This document shows positions 17,751 to 25,228 of a stretch of 64,000 bases of DNA, piece by piece. Under the pieces are notes generated by a model. It saw only the letters and a list, made by a program, of their open reading frames with translations, ran no database searches and was not told where the DNA came from. How positions within the stretch are numbered: position 1 is the stretch's first letter; each line of letters starts with the position of its first letter. Where the stretch lies: the NCBI RefSeq assembly GCF_014205055.1, contig NZ_JACHMS010000001.1:2542001-2606000 (forward strand), in the 5' to 3' direction. Made by a program: the position numbers and the translations under genes. The stretch is from Streptomyces luteogriseus. GTDB taxonomy: Bacteria > Actinomycetota > Actinomycetes > Streptomycetales > Streptomycetaceae.

Positions 17751-18519
17751 GCTTGACAACCTTGTTGGTGAGAGTGCCGATGCCTTCGATGGTGACGGCG
17801 ACCTCGTCGCCGACGTTCAGGGGGCCGACCCCAGCCGGGGTGCCCGTGAGGATCACGTCGCCGGGGAGCAGCGTCATGGCCTCGGAGATGTTGACGATCA
17901 GGTCCTCGATGGAGTGGATCATCTCGCTGGTGCGGCCCAGCTGACGCTGCTGGCCGTTGACCGTGAGCTGGATGGTGAGGTCGCTCGCGTCGAGGTCCGT
18001 CTCCACCCAGGGGCCGAGCGGGCAGGAGCTGTCGAAGCCCTTGGCCCGGGCCCACTGCTTCTCGCGCCGCTGCACGTCGCGGGCGGTGATGTCGTTGGCG
18101 CAGGTGTAGCCGAGGATCACGTCCTTGACGCGCTCGCGCGGGACCTCGCGGCACATCCGGCCGATCACCACGGCCAGCTCGGCCTCGTGGTGCACCTCCT
18201 CGGAGAAGGAGGGGTACTGGATCTCGTCGCCGGGGCCGATCACCGAGGTCGACGGCTTGAAGAAGGCGAAGGGGGCGTCGGGGACCTCGTTGCCCAGTTC
18301 CTTCGCGTGCTCGGCGTAGTTGCGGCCGAAGGCCACGACCTTGTTGGGGAGCACCGGCGGCAGCAGCCTGACCTTGCTCACCGGCACCTTGGTGCCGGAG
18401 AGCTCGAAGTCCGCGAACGGGATGCCCTTGATGATGTCCAGGACGAGTTCGTCCTGCTGGTCGCCCTCGATGGCACCGAAGGCGACGTTCCCGTCGATGG
18501 AGAATCTGGCGATGCGCAC
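17743..18519 (-). CDS. Fumarylacetoacetate hydrolase-family protein
   Basis: The 258-residue protein has the FAH-fold signatures VAFGRNYAEHAKELG, the metal-binding EVHHEAELAVVIG (Glu-Glu ligands), and a C-terminal GDVILTGTPAGVGPL. The family includes fumarylpyruvate/oxaloacetate hydrolases and HHDD isomerases; close actinobacterial members are annotated as 2-hydroxyhepta-2,4-diene-1,7-dioate isomerase without proof. It is first in a two-gene operon with gltX, overlapping it by 8 bp. No other aromatic-catabolism gene is near, so a metabolite-repair role is as likely as a catabolic one. Confidence 0.93.
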   Translation of the reverse strand: MRIARFSIDGNVAFGAIEGDQQDELVLDIIKGIPFADFELSGTKVPVSKVRLLPPVLPNKVVAFGRNYAEHAKELGNEVPDAPFAFFKPSTSVIGPGDEIQYPSFSEEVHHEAELAVVIGRMCREVPRERVKDVILGYTCANDITARDVQRREKQWARAKGFDSSCPLGPWVETDLDASDLTIQLTVNGQQRQLGRTSEMIHSIEDLIVNISEAMTLLPGDVILTGTPAGVGPLNVGDEVAVTIEGIGTLTNKVVKRG

Positions 18520-18603
18520 GGGTTGCTTGGCCCCTTGACTGAGCGGCTGGAGTCTGACGGTCCAGGCTAACGCGGGGAGGTGTTCCCGCCCCGCGCATTG
18601 TGA

Positions 18604-18632
18604 AGGGGCGCCCCGTCACGGGGGGCGCCCCT
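18604..18632 (-). terminator. Terminator after the small peptide gene
   Basis: AGGGGCGCCCC pairs with GGGGCGCCCCT around a short GTCAC-containing loop, 60 bp past the stop of the 18692-18883 gene and upstream of the FAH gene. Confidence 0.7.
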
Positions 18633-18691
18633 GGAAAATCCGTGTCCTGCCGCCGTGAGCATCCGGCGGCCGGCACGCGTACTTGCTGGTG

Positions 18692-18883
18692 TCACTCCGC
18701 GGCCGCGGCGGCCGCGACGGGGATCTCCATGAGGATGGTGCGCTTGGGGTTTGCGGTCTGGGCCGGCAGGTCGACGGGGTGCTCCGGCTGCTCCGGCGTC
18801 CGCAGTTCGTCGGCGTCTTCCAGGTGTGCCAGCGTCGTGCGTCGCGGGTTGGCGATCTTGTGGAACATCGTCGTCGTCTTCAC
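18692..18883 (-). CDS. Small peptide with duplicated ANPxRT motif
   Basis: The 63-residue product starts at GTG 18883, or at ATG 18868 with GAAG upstream (58 residues). It carries KIANPRRTTL near the N-terminus and TANPKRTILMEIP near the C-terminus, separated by an acidic, proline-rich centre (DADELRTPEQPEHP), then an Ala run. There is no cysteine, no signal peptide and no membrane segment. Its own terminator and promoter-sized upstream gap support a real gene. I do not recognise a family; a peptide precursor or a small binding protein are both possible. It is divergent from the first conservon. Confidence 0.6.
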   Translation of the reverse strand: MKTTTMFHKIANPRRTTLAHLEDADELRTPEQPEHPVDLPAQTANPKRTILMEIPVAAAAAAE

Positions 18884-19485
18884 TGTTTACTTGACCCTGT
18901 CCTGTGACGGGCGCCGGGCGAGGTGTGAACCCCCGTACGGGCGCGGGTTGTCGGTTGTGCCATCGCTGTAAAGCGTCAGGCTAAACATCCGATTCCCCGG
19001 CCCGGTCGCTCAGGGGCCATGATCGGCATGTGAGTTTCCTCACGAATCCGAGGGCGAATCGGTCAATTCGGACCCTCGCCCCACCCCAACGAAACGGACA
19101 TTGGCTTACTGAAGCCATCATTCCGCTCCTGATCATGGCGACTAGGACACCCGACCACCCTCGGCGACTCGCGGACTTACGCCCGAAATGGGCGAACTCT
19201 CTTTCTACGACCGGTGATCCGGCACTCACGTGGTGTCACCTACATCACGGGTCGGCCTACGGGCCTTGTTGGAGATCCTGTGCTGTGCTGGAATCTCACG
19301 GACCGCCGCGGGATCGAGCCGGCGCACAGGGGGCGCACAGACGCGCCGAGCGGCGGTGAGAAGGGGGAGCCAGCGCCGGTCACTCACGACCACCACGGGG
19401 GCGTTTTTCAGGGCGTCCCCAGAACGCCGACACCGTGCCCCGCCGTTCAGGCGACGGGGTGCCTGGTCCAGAGGTTGCGACGCTA
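18884..19485. other. Intergenic region upstream of first conservon
   Basis: These 600 bp carry only short frames with poor codon bias, so I see no gene. The left end must hold the promoter of the small peptide gene, the right end that of cvnA. The stretch 18960-19230 is clearly AT-richer than the flanks and contains a short dyad GTGAG-TTTC-CTCAC at 19030-19043 and a longer hairpin at 19049-19078. A long 5' leader for the conservon is possible. Confidence 0.5.
19049..19078. other. Hairpin in the conservon upstream region
   Basis: CGAGGG-CGAAT pairs with ATTCG-GA-CCCTCG, an 11-bp stem with a 2-nt bulge and a 6-nt loop. There is no U-tract. It could be a terminator remnant, an RNA leader element or a protein site. 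Confidence 0.35.
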
Positions 19486-22400
19486 GTGCAGGGACGTTTC
19501 AAGAGGGATGGCAGCGCTTCGGCGGAGCCGGAGCCGCACGGCGGGACTGGCCCCATGAATGGCGGCTCCTCGCCCCAGCACGCCCAGAACCAGGGCCCTG
19601 CCGGTGACGGCGGCGAGCGCTCCGGGCCGACCGCTTCCGGTTCCGCGAGCCCGGCCAAGGGTCTGAAGCCGCCGGTGGGTCCGGTGGGCCCCGGTCCGCG
19701 AATAGCCCTGCGGAACTGGCGCATCTCCACCCGCCTGGTGTCGCTGCTCGCGCTCCCGGTGGTCGCCGCCACGTCGCTGGGCGCGCTGCGCATCAACGAC
19801 TCCATGGACAACATCCAGCAGCTGGACAACATGAAGCTGCTGACGGATCTGACCAAGCAGGCCACCGAGCTGTCGGCCGCGCTCCAGGAGGAGCGCGACC
19901 AGTCCGCCGGCCCGCTGGCCCACGGCGGCAAGGCCACCGACTTCACGGTCAAGGGACTTCGCGAGAAGACCGACCGGGCCAGGAAGAACTTCCTCGACAG
20001 TTCCGAGGAGATCGACAGCACCAGCAAGGACGGCAACCTCAAGGGCGTCCGCGAGTACCTCGTCCAGCTCGCCGGCGAGCTGGGCGACCTGGAGCAGATC
20101 CGCAAGGGCGCCTACGCCACCGAGGACAACTCCACGCAGACGATCGAGGCGTACCACCGTCTGATCGAGAACCTGATCGACCTCTCCCAGGACATGGCCG
20201 AGGCGACCAGCAACCCGGACATGATCCAGCGCACGCGTGCGCTCGCGGCGTTCTCCTCCGCCAAGGAGTACTCCTCGATCCAGCGCGCGGCCCTGGCGGC
20301 GGCGCTGCCCGCGAGCAACACCACGACCGGCAAGCTCTCGCCGAACGACCGGCTCTACGCCGAGTCGGCCCTGGAGAGCCAGAACTCCGAGCTCCGCAGC
20401 TTCAAGAGCATCTACGGCGAGGACTCCGCCGCCGAGCTGCTGAAGCCGATCGAGGACGGCGGCAACTCCACGATCAAGGCGACCGACACCTACGCGGGTC
20501 GCGCCCTGGTCTCCGCGAGCGGTCTCGCCCAGCAGGACAAGCGGTCCTACCGCGACTGGCTGGACGACAGCTCCACCAAGATCCAGCAGATGAAGAACAT
20601 CGAGCACACGCTGCTCGAGGAGATGGAACAGAAGGCCCGCGAGCTGCGCAGCGCCACCGAGCGCGACGCGATCATCTCCGGTGCCCTGATCCTGATCGTG
20701 CTCGGTGTGTCGCTGGTCGGCGCCTTCGTCGTGGCCCGGTCCATGATCCGCTCGCTGCGCCGGCTGGAGGACACCGCGACCAAGGTCGCCTCCGACCGTC
20801 TGCCCGAGCTGGTCAAGCAGCTGTCCGAGTCCGACCCGCAGGACGTCGACACGTCCGTGGAGTCGGTCGGCGTGCACTCCCGGGACGAGATCGGCCGAGT
20901 GGCCGCGGCCTTCGACGACGTGCACCGCGAGGCGGTCCGCCTCGCCGCCGAGCAGGCCCTGCTGCGGGGCAACGTCAACGCGATGTTCACCAACCTCTCG
21001 CGCCGCTCCCAGGGTCTGATCCAGCGCCAGCTGTCGCTCATCTCCGAACTGGAGTCCCGCGAGGCCGACCCGGACCAGCTGTCCTCGCTGTTCAAGCTCG
21101 ACCACCTCGCGACGCGTATGCGCCGTAACGGTGAGAACCTCCTCGTCCTCGCGGGTGAGGAGCCCGGCCGCCGCTGGACCCGTCCGGTGCCGCTGGTCGA
21201 CGTGCTCCGCGCCGCCGCGTCCGAGGTGGAGCAGTACGAGCGCATCGAGCTGGCCTCGGTGCCGACCACCGAAGTGGCCGGCCGCGTGGTCAACGACCTC
21301 GTGCACCTGCTCGCCGAGCTCCTGGAGAACGCGACCTCGTTCTCCTCGCCGCAGACCAAGGTCAAGGTCACCGGTCACGCCCTGCCCGACGGCCGGGTGC
21401 TGATCGAGATCCACGACACCGGTATCGGCCTGTCGCCGGAGGACCTGGCGGCGATCAACGAGCGCCTCGCCTCTCCCCCGACGGTGGACGTCTCCGTCTC
21501 CCGCCGCATGGGCCTCTTCGTGGTCGGCCGGCTGTCCCAGCGGCACGGCATCCGCATCCAGCTGCGCCCGTCCGACTCCGGTGGTACGACCGCGCTGGTC
21601 ATGCTGCCCGTCGACGTCGCCCAGGGCGGCCGCAAGCCCCAGCCCAAGCAGCCCGGTCAGCCGCCGGTCGGTGGCGGCGGTCCCGCCGCCGCGCAGGCCG
21701 CCGCCGGTGCGGCCGCGGCCCGGCGTGCCGCCGGGGCCGGCCAGGGCGCCGGTGCCCTCGGGGCCGGCGCGTCCGGTGGTGCCTTCGGTGGCGGTGCTCT
21801 CGGTGCCGGTGCGTCCGGCGGTGGCCGGCTCGGTCCCGGTCAGGGCCCGCGGGCCGCGCTGCCCGGGCGCGACGCGGACGGTGGCCGTCCGGGAGCGCCG
21901 GGCGGTGCACGCGGACCGCAGGGTCCCGGCACGTCGCCGTTCGAGCAGGGTGGTCCCTCGCAGGGCCGTCCGGCTCAGGGCGGCACCGGTGCATTCGGTC
22001 AGCAGGCGCCGGGCGCCCCGCAGGGCCAGCAGGCTCCGGGTGCCCCGCAGGGTCTGCAGGCCGCGGGCACCAACGGACCGCAGGGCCAGGACGCCTTCGG
22101 CGGTGGCCGCAGCCGGAAGAAGCAGGGCGGCAACGGCGAGCAGGGCAAGGGCCGCCGGCCGCAGCTTCCGCCGCGCGGTGGCCCCCGGGCCGAGCTGCCC
22201 GGTGGCGACACCCCGTCCCGCGTGCCGAGCTGGAGCGACGAGAACGCTCAGCCGCCGGTGCCGCGCGCCTCGCTGGACGCCCCGCGCGGCCACGAGGAGC
22301 AGGACGTCTCCCGCACGTCGTCCCTCCCGCGCATCGACGACCGGCAGGGCCCGGGCGCGACGACCGAGATGCCGGCCGTGCCGCGCGACAACGACCGGCA

Positions 22401-23367
22401 GGGCCTCGGCTCGCCGTCCGACTTCGGCGCCGCTCAGCAGGCGGACCCGTTCGGCCCCGGCGCGAACGCTCCGCAGGGCCAGGGCTCGTTCGTCCGCCCG
22501 GACGTCTTCGGCACCCCGGGCGGCCGCCCCGACCCGTCGTCCACGTCGAGCCAGTACCCGGCACCGCAGTCCTACGACAACGGCTCCACGGGCCAGTACC
22601 CCGCGCCGCAGTCCTACGACAACGGCTCCACGGGTCAGTACCCGGCACCACAGTCCTACGACAACGGCTCCACGGGCCAGTACCCCGCGCCCCGCCAGGA
22701 CAACGGTTCCACCGGCCAGTACCCGGCACCCCGCCAGGACAACGGCTCCGGGCGGCCCACCCTCCCCGGTCCGGCCACGCAGGCCGACCCGGCGGGCACG
22801 GGCCGGTTCGAGGGGCCGCAGGCGAATGGTGGCCGGGGCCCGGCCGACTTCGGTGCCCCGCGTCCGCCCGCCCCGCAGGCCCGCCCGGTCCGGCAGGAGC
22901 CCGAGGCCCTGCCGCCGGCGTCCGGTCCCGGCGACGGTCGTACGCCGCTGTACGACACGCTGGAGACCAACTGGTTCCACGGCCAGCAGGAGCAGCAGCC
23001 GCAGAACAACGGCTCCGCTCCGGCCGCCCCGCAGCAACCGCAGGGACCCACCGGTCCGCAGCGGTCCGCCCCGGCCGGCTGGCGCACCTCGCCGAACGAC
23101 GACCTCGTCCGCCAGGCCGAGCGAGTCCGCCAGCCCGCCGCGGGTGGTATCACCACCTCCGGCCTGCCGCGCCGGGTGCCCCGGGCGAACCTCGTCCCGG
23201 GCACGGCTCAGCAGCAAACCCACCAGAGTGGTCCGCAGATCTCGCGTGCGCCCGATGACGTGCGCGGCCGGCTGACCAATCTCCGTCGGGGAATCGCACA
23301 GGGTCGTCAGGCCGGGTCCACCCAGACCGGCAGCCACCCACGGCCCACTCACCAGCAGGAGCGTTAG
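19486..23367 (+). CDS. cvnA: Conservon sensor CvnA (NIT-HAMP-HATPase), copy 1
   Basis: The protein is about 1293 residues. Order: basic/Gly-rich N-terminus, membrane segment near residues 83-101, an extracellular helical region of the nitrate/nitrite-sensing type, a second segment near 395-417, HAMP, and a histidine-kinase-like ATPase near 600-712 (ELLENATSFSSP, HDTGIGLSPEDL, GLFVVGRL). A low-complexity tail of about 580 residues follows. CvnA proteins work with the CvnB/C/D GTPase module at the membrane. The start is uncertain: GTG 19486 has AGAGG 11 bp upstream; GTG 19435 has none. It leads a cvnABCD operon. Confidence 0.93.
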   Translation: MQGRFKRDGSASAEPEPHGGTGPMNGGSSPQHAQNQGPAGDGGERSGPTASGSASPAKGLKPPVGPVGPGPRIALRNWRISTRLVSLLALPVVAATSLGALRINDSMDNIQQLDNMKLLTDLTKQATELSAALQEERDQSAGPLAHGGKATDFTVKGLREKTDRARKNFLDSSEEIDSTSKDGNLKGVREYLVQLAGELGDLEQIRKGAYATEDNSTQTIEAYHRLIENLIDLSQDMAEATSNPDMIQRTRALAAFSSAKEYSSIQRAALAAALPASNTTTGKLSPNDRLYAESALESQNSELRSFKSIYGEDSAAELLKPIEDGGNSTIKATDTYAGRALVSASGLAQQDKRSYRDWLDDSSTKIQQMKNIEHTLLEEMEQKARELRSATERDAIISGALILIVLGVSLVGAFVVARSMIRSLRRLEDTATKVASDRLPELVKQLSESDPQDVDTSVESVGVHSRDEIGRVAAAFDDVHREAVRLAAEQALLRGNVNAMFTNLSRRSQGLIQRQLSLISELESREADPDQLSSLFKLDHLATRMRRNGENLLVLAGEEPGRRWTRPVPLVDVLRAAASEVEQYERIELASVPTTEVAGRVVNDLVHLLAELLENATSFSSPQTKVKVTGHALPDGRVLIEIHDTGIGLSPEDLAAINERLASPPTVDVSVSRRMGLFVVGRLSQRHGIRIQLRPSDSGGTTALVMLPVDVAQGGRKPQPKQPGQPPVGGGGPAAAQAAAGAAAARRAAGAGQGAGALGAGASGGAFGGGALGAGASGGGRLGPGQGPRAALPGRDADGGRPGAPGGARGPQGPGTSPFEQGGPSQGRPAQGGTGAFGQQAPGAPQGQQAPGAPQGLQAAGTNGPQGQDAFGGGRSRKKQGGNGEQGKGRRPQLPPRGGPRAELPGGDTPSRVPSWSDENAQPPVPRASLDAPRGHEEQDVSRTSSLPRIDDRQGPGATTEMPAVPRDNDRQGLGSPSDFGAAQQADPFGPGANAPQGQGSFVRPDVFGTPGGRPDPSSTSSQYPAPQSYDNGSTGQYPAPQSYDNGSTGQYPAPQSYDNGSTGQYPAPRQDNGSTGQYPAPRQDNGSGRPTLPGPATQADPAGTGRFEGPQANGGRGPADFGAPRPPAPQARPVRQEPEALPPASGPGDGRTPLYDTLETNWFHGQQEQQPQNNGSAPAAPQQPQGPTGPQRSAPAGWRTSPNDDLVRQAERVRQPAAGGITTSGLPRRVPRANLVPGTAQQQTHQSGPQISRAPDDVRGRLTNLRRGIAQGRQAGSTQTGSHPRPTHQQER
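22552..22752 (+). repeat. In-frame tandem repeat in the CvnA tail
   Basis: Three 42-bp units encode QYPAPQSYDNGSTG at 22552-22677. Two shorter units (QYPAPRQDNGSTG and QYPAPRQDNGSG) follow to 22752. The units are nearly identical at the DNA level, so copy number probably varies between strains. The segment is predicted to be disordered. Confidence 0.9.
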
Positions 23368-23790
23368 TTGAGTCCGATGAGCCAGGCGGCACAAAATCTC
23401 AACTGGTTGATCACCAACTTCGTGGACAACACCCCCGGGGTGTCCCACACCGTCGTCGTGTCCGCCGACGGTCTCCTTCTGGCGATGTCCGAGGGCTTCC
23501 CGCGCGACCGCGCCGACCAGCTCGCGGCCGTCGCCTCGGGCCTGACGTCGCTGACGGCGGGCGCCTCCCGGATCTTCGAGGGCGGTGAGGTGGCGCAGAC
23601 GGTCGTGGAGATGGAGCGGGGCTTCCTCTTCCTGATGTCCGTCTCGGACGGCTCGTCCCTCGCGGTACTCGCCCACCCCGAGTGCGACATCGGCCTCGTC
23701 GGCTACGAGATGGCGCTCCTGGTCGACCGCGCGGGAGCGGTCCTCACCCCGGACCTGCGCGCTGAGCTCCAAGGCAGTCTGCTCCACTGA
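23368..23790 (+). CDS. cvnB: Conservon roadblock/LC7 protein CvnB, copy 1
   Basis: The 140-residue roadblock/LC7 protein begins at TTG 23368, directly after the cvnA stop, with AGGAG inside the end of cvnA; the second copy starts at the equivalent GTG. It reads NLNWLITNFVDNTPGVSHTV and is full-length. Roadblock proteins act as GTPase partners or GAPs, as MglB does for MglA. CvnB associates with CvnA and CvnC in the known model. Confidence 0.96.
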   Translation: MSPMSQAAQNLNWLITNFVDNTPGVSHTVVVSADGLLLAMSEGFPRDRADQLAAVASGLTSLTAGASRIFEGGEVAQTVVEMERGFLFLMSVSDGSSLAVLAHPECDIGLVGYEMALLVDRAGAVLTPDLRAELQGSLLH

Positions 23791-23900
23791 TCGGCCCCGG
23801 CACCACCCGTCTCACCACATCACCGTCCGGCCGCCACACACCCCACACAGGCCCCGTCAGACGGCTTGCTGACCGACTTGCTGTCCCGCCCGGAGGACCC

Positions 23901-24296
23901 ATGACCCCGCCCACCGCCTCTCATGATCCGTACGCGGAGCCGTACGAGGACGAGGGCGACCAGCCACTGGTACGGCCGTACGCCATGACCGGTGGCCGGA
24001 CCCGGCCGCGCTACCAGCTGGCCATCGAGGCACTGATCAGCACGACCGCGGACCCCGCCGCGCTCATGGGACTGCTCCCGGAGCACCAGCGGATCTGCCA
24101 CCTGTGCCGTGAGGTGAAGTCGGTGGCCGAGGTCTCGGCGCTGCTCAACATGCCGCTGGGCGTGGCCCGGATCCTGGTCGCGGACCTCGCCGAGGCCGGT
24201 CTCGTCGCGATCCACCAGCCGGGCGGCGACGACGCCACCGGTGCACCGGACGTGACACTGCTCGAAAGGGTGCTCAGTGGACTTCGCAAGCTCTGA
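23901..24296 (+). CDS. cvnC: Conservon DUF742 protein CvnC, copy 1
   Basis: The 131-residue DUF742 protein has a short acidic N-terminus, then RPYAMTGGRTRPRYQLAIEA, a paired-cysteine segment HQRICHLCREVKSVAEVSA, and a winged-helix-like half (PLGVARILVADLAEAGLV). Its 3' end overlaps cvnD by 20 bp. It is 63 residues shorter than the second copy because it lacks a Pro/Gln-rich N-terminal extension. Confidence 0.96.
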   Translation: MTPPTASHDPYAEPYEDEGDQPLVRPYAMTGGRTRPRYQLAIEALISTTADPAALMGLLPEHQRICHLCREVKSVAEVSALLNMPLGVARILVADLAEAGLVAIHQPGGDDATGAPDVTLLERVLSGLRKL

Positions 24297-24852
24297 CACG
24301 GGTCGATCGACCACCTCCGCGAAGATAGTGGTGGCGGGCGGCTTCGGCGTGGGCAAGACCACGTTCGTGGGTGCCGTCTCGGAGATCAACCCGCTGCGCA
24401 CCGAGGCCGTGATGACGTCCGCTTCGGCCGGCATCGACGACCTCACCCACACCGGGGACAAGACCACCACCACGGTGGCCATGGACTTCGGCCGTATCAC
24501 CCTGGACCAGGACCTGATCCTGTACCTCTTCGGTACGCCCGGTCAGGACCGCTTCTGGTTCATGTGGGACGACCTGGTCCGCGGCGCCATCGGCGCGGTG
24601 GTGCTCGTGGACACCCGGCGTCTGGCCGACTGCTTCCCCGCCGTCGACTACTTCGAGAACTCGGGCCTGCCGTTCGTCGTCGCGCTGAACGGCTTCGACG
24701 GACAGCAGCCCTACCAGCCCGAAGAGGTGCGCGAGGCGCTGCAGATCGGTCCGGACACCCCGATCATCACCACCGACGCCCGGCATCGGTCCGATGCGAA
24801 GAGTGCCCTGATCACGCTGGTCGAGCACGCTCTGATGGCACGGCTGAGGTAG
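24277..24852 (+). CDS. cvnD: Conservon small GTPase CvnD, copy 1
   Basis: The 191-residue ATP/GTP-binding protein has P-loop GGFGVGKTTF near residue 23, a switch II-like FGTPGQDRFWFMWDD and a NGFD base-recognition motif. It starts at GTG inside cvnC, so the genes are coupled. Positions 24337-24597 are identical, base for base, to 29690-29950 in the second copy, including silent positions, which points to recent gene conversion. Confidence 0.97.
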   Translation: MDFASSDTGRSTTSAKIVVAGGFGVGKTTFVGAVSEINPLRTEAVMTSASAGIDDLTHTGDKTTTTVAMDFGRITLDQDLILYLFGTPGQDRFWFMWDDLVRGAIGAVVLVDTRRLADCFPAVDYFENSGLPFVVALNGFDGQQPYQPEEVREALQIGPDTPIITTDARHRSDAKSALITLVEHALMARLR

Positions 24853-25228
24853 CACCCAATTCAGAAGTGCCATACGGCAGTTGTCGTAGATACACCGGAG
24901 CCGGCTGTGTCCTTTGACACGGTCGGCCAAGGTGTTCATAACGTTTCGGCAGAGGAATCGAGTGGTATGGCCACTCGTCGCGCACATCCGGTCTCGCTGC
25001 GCTCACAATCGCCCCGCCTTTTGGCGGGGCTCGTTCTTTATGACCGTTTTATCTGGGGCTTACATCACGTCGATTCCCCACCTCGGACTGTTTGGAAGAG
25101 CGCAGGTCGTCGTGCTGGAATGCCTGAACTGCCCAATAGTCAATGACGTACGCGTCCGTCACCGGCGACGTGGGCTCTGAACACTGCGGCACAACGTTGG
25201 TGCCGACCGCCGAGAGGTTGTTGGTCGA
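24853..25228. other. Intergenic region between the two conservons
   Basis: The 376 bp hold a terminator for the first conservon and the promoter region of the second. An 88-codon frame at 24914-25180 has no streptomycete codon bias and runs through the terminator, so I see no gene here. Confidence 0.6.
25011..25030 (+). terminator. First conservon terminator
   Basis: GCCCCGCC-TTTT-GGCGGGGC, a perfect 8-bp stem followed by TCGTTCTTTA, a U-rich tract unusual for this genome. It lies 158 bp after cvnD. Confidence 0.85.

Noticed and set aside
17757..17759. TTG as the gltX start
   Set aside because: GTG 17750 is better placed relative to AAGG, and TTG would only add three residues.
18981..19229. 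82-codon minus-strand frame upstream of cvnA
   Set aside because: Low GC3, no good ribosome site, and it covers the hairpin region; more likely regulatory DNA.
22552..22752. Regular repeats reminiscent of a CRISPR array
   Set aside because: There are no unique spacers; the units are contiguous codons of CvnA and no cas gene is near.
19483..23787. 1434-codon minus-strand frame across cvnA/cvnB
   Set aside because: It is a GC-skew shadow of the sense genes: the product is Arg/Gly/Leu-rich with no domain, and the sense strand has clear conservon homology.
24914..25180. 88-codon frame between the conservons
   Set aside because: It crosses the perfect terminator at 25011-25030 and lacks third-position GC bias and any family pattern.
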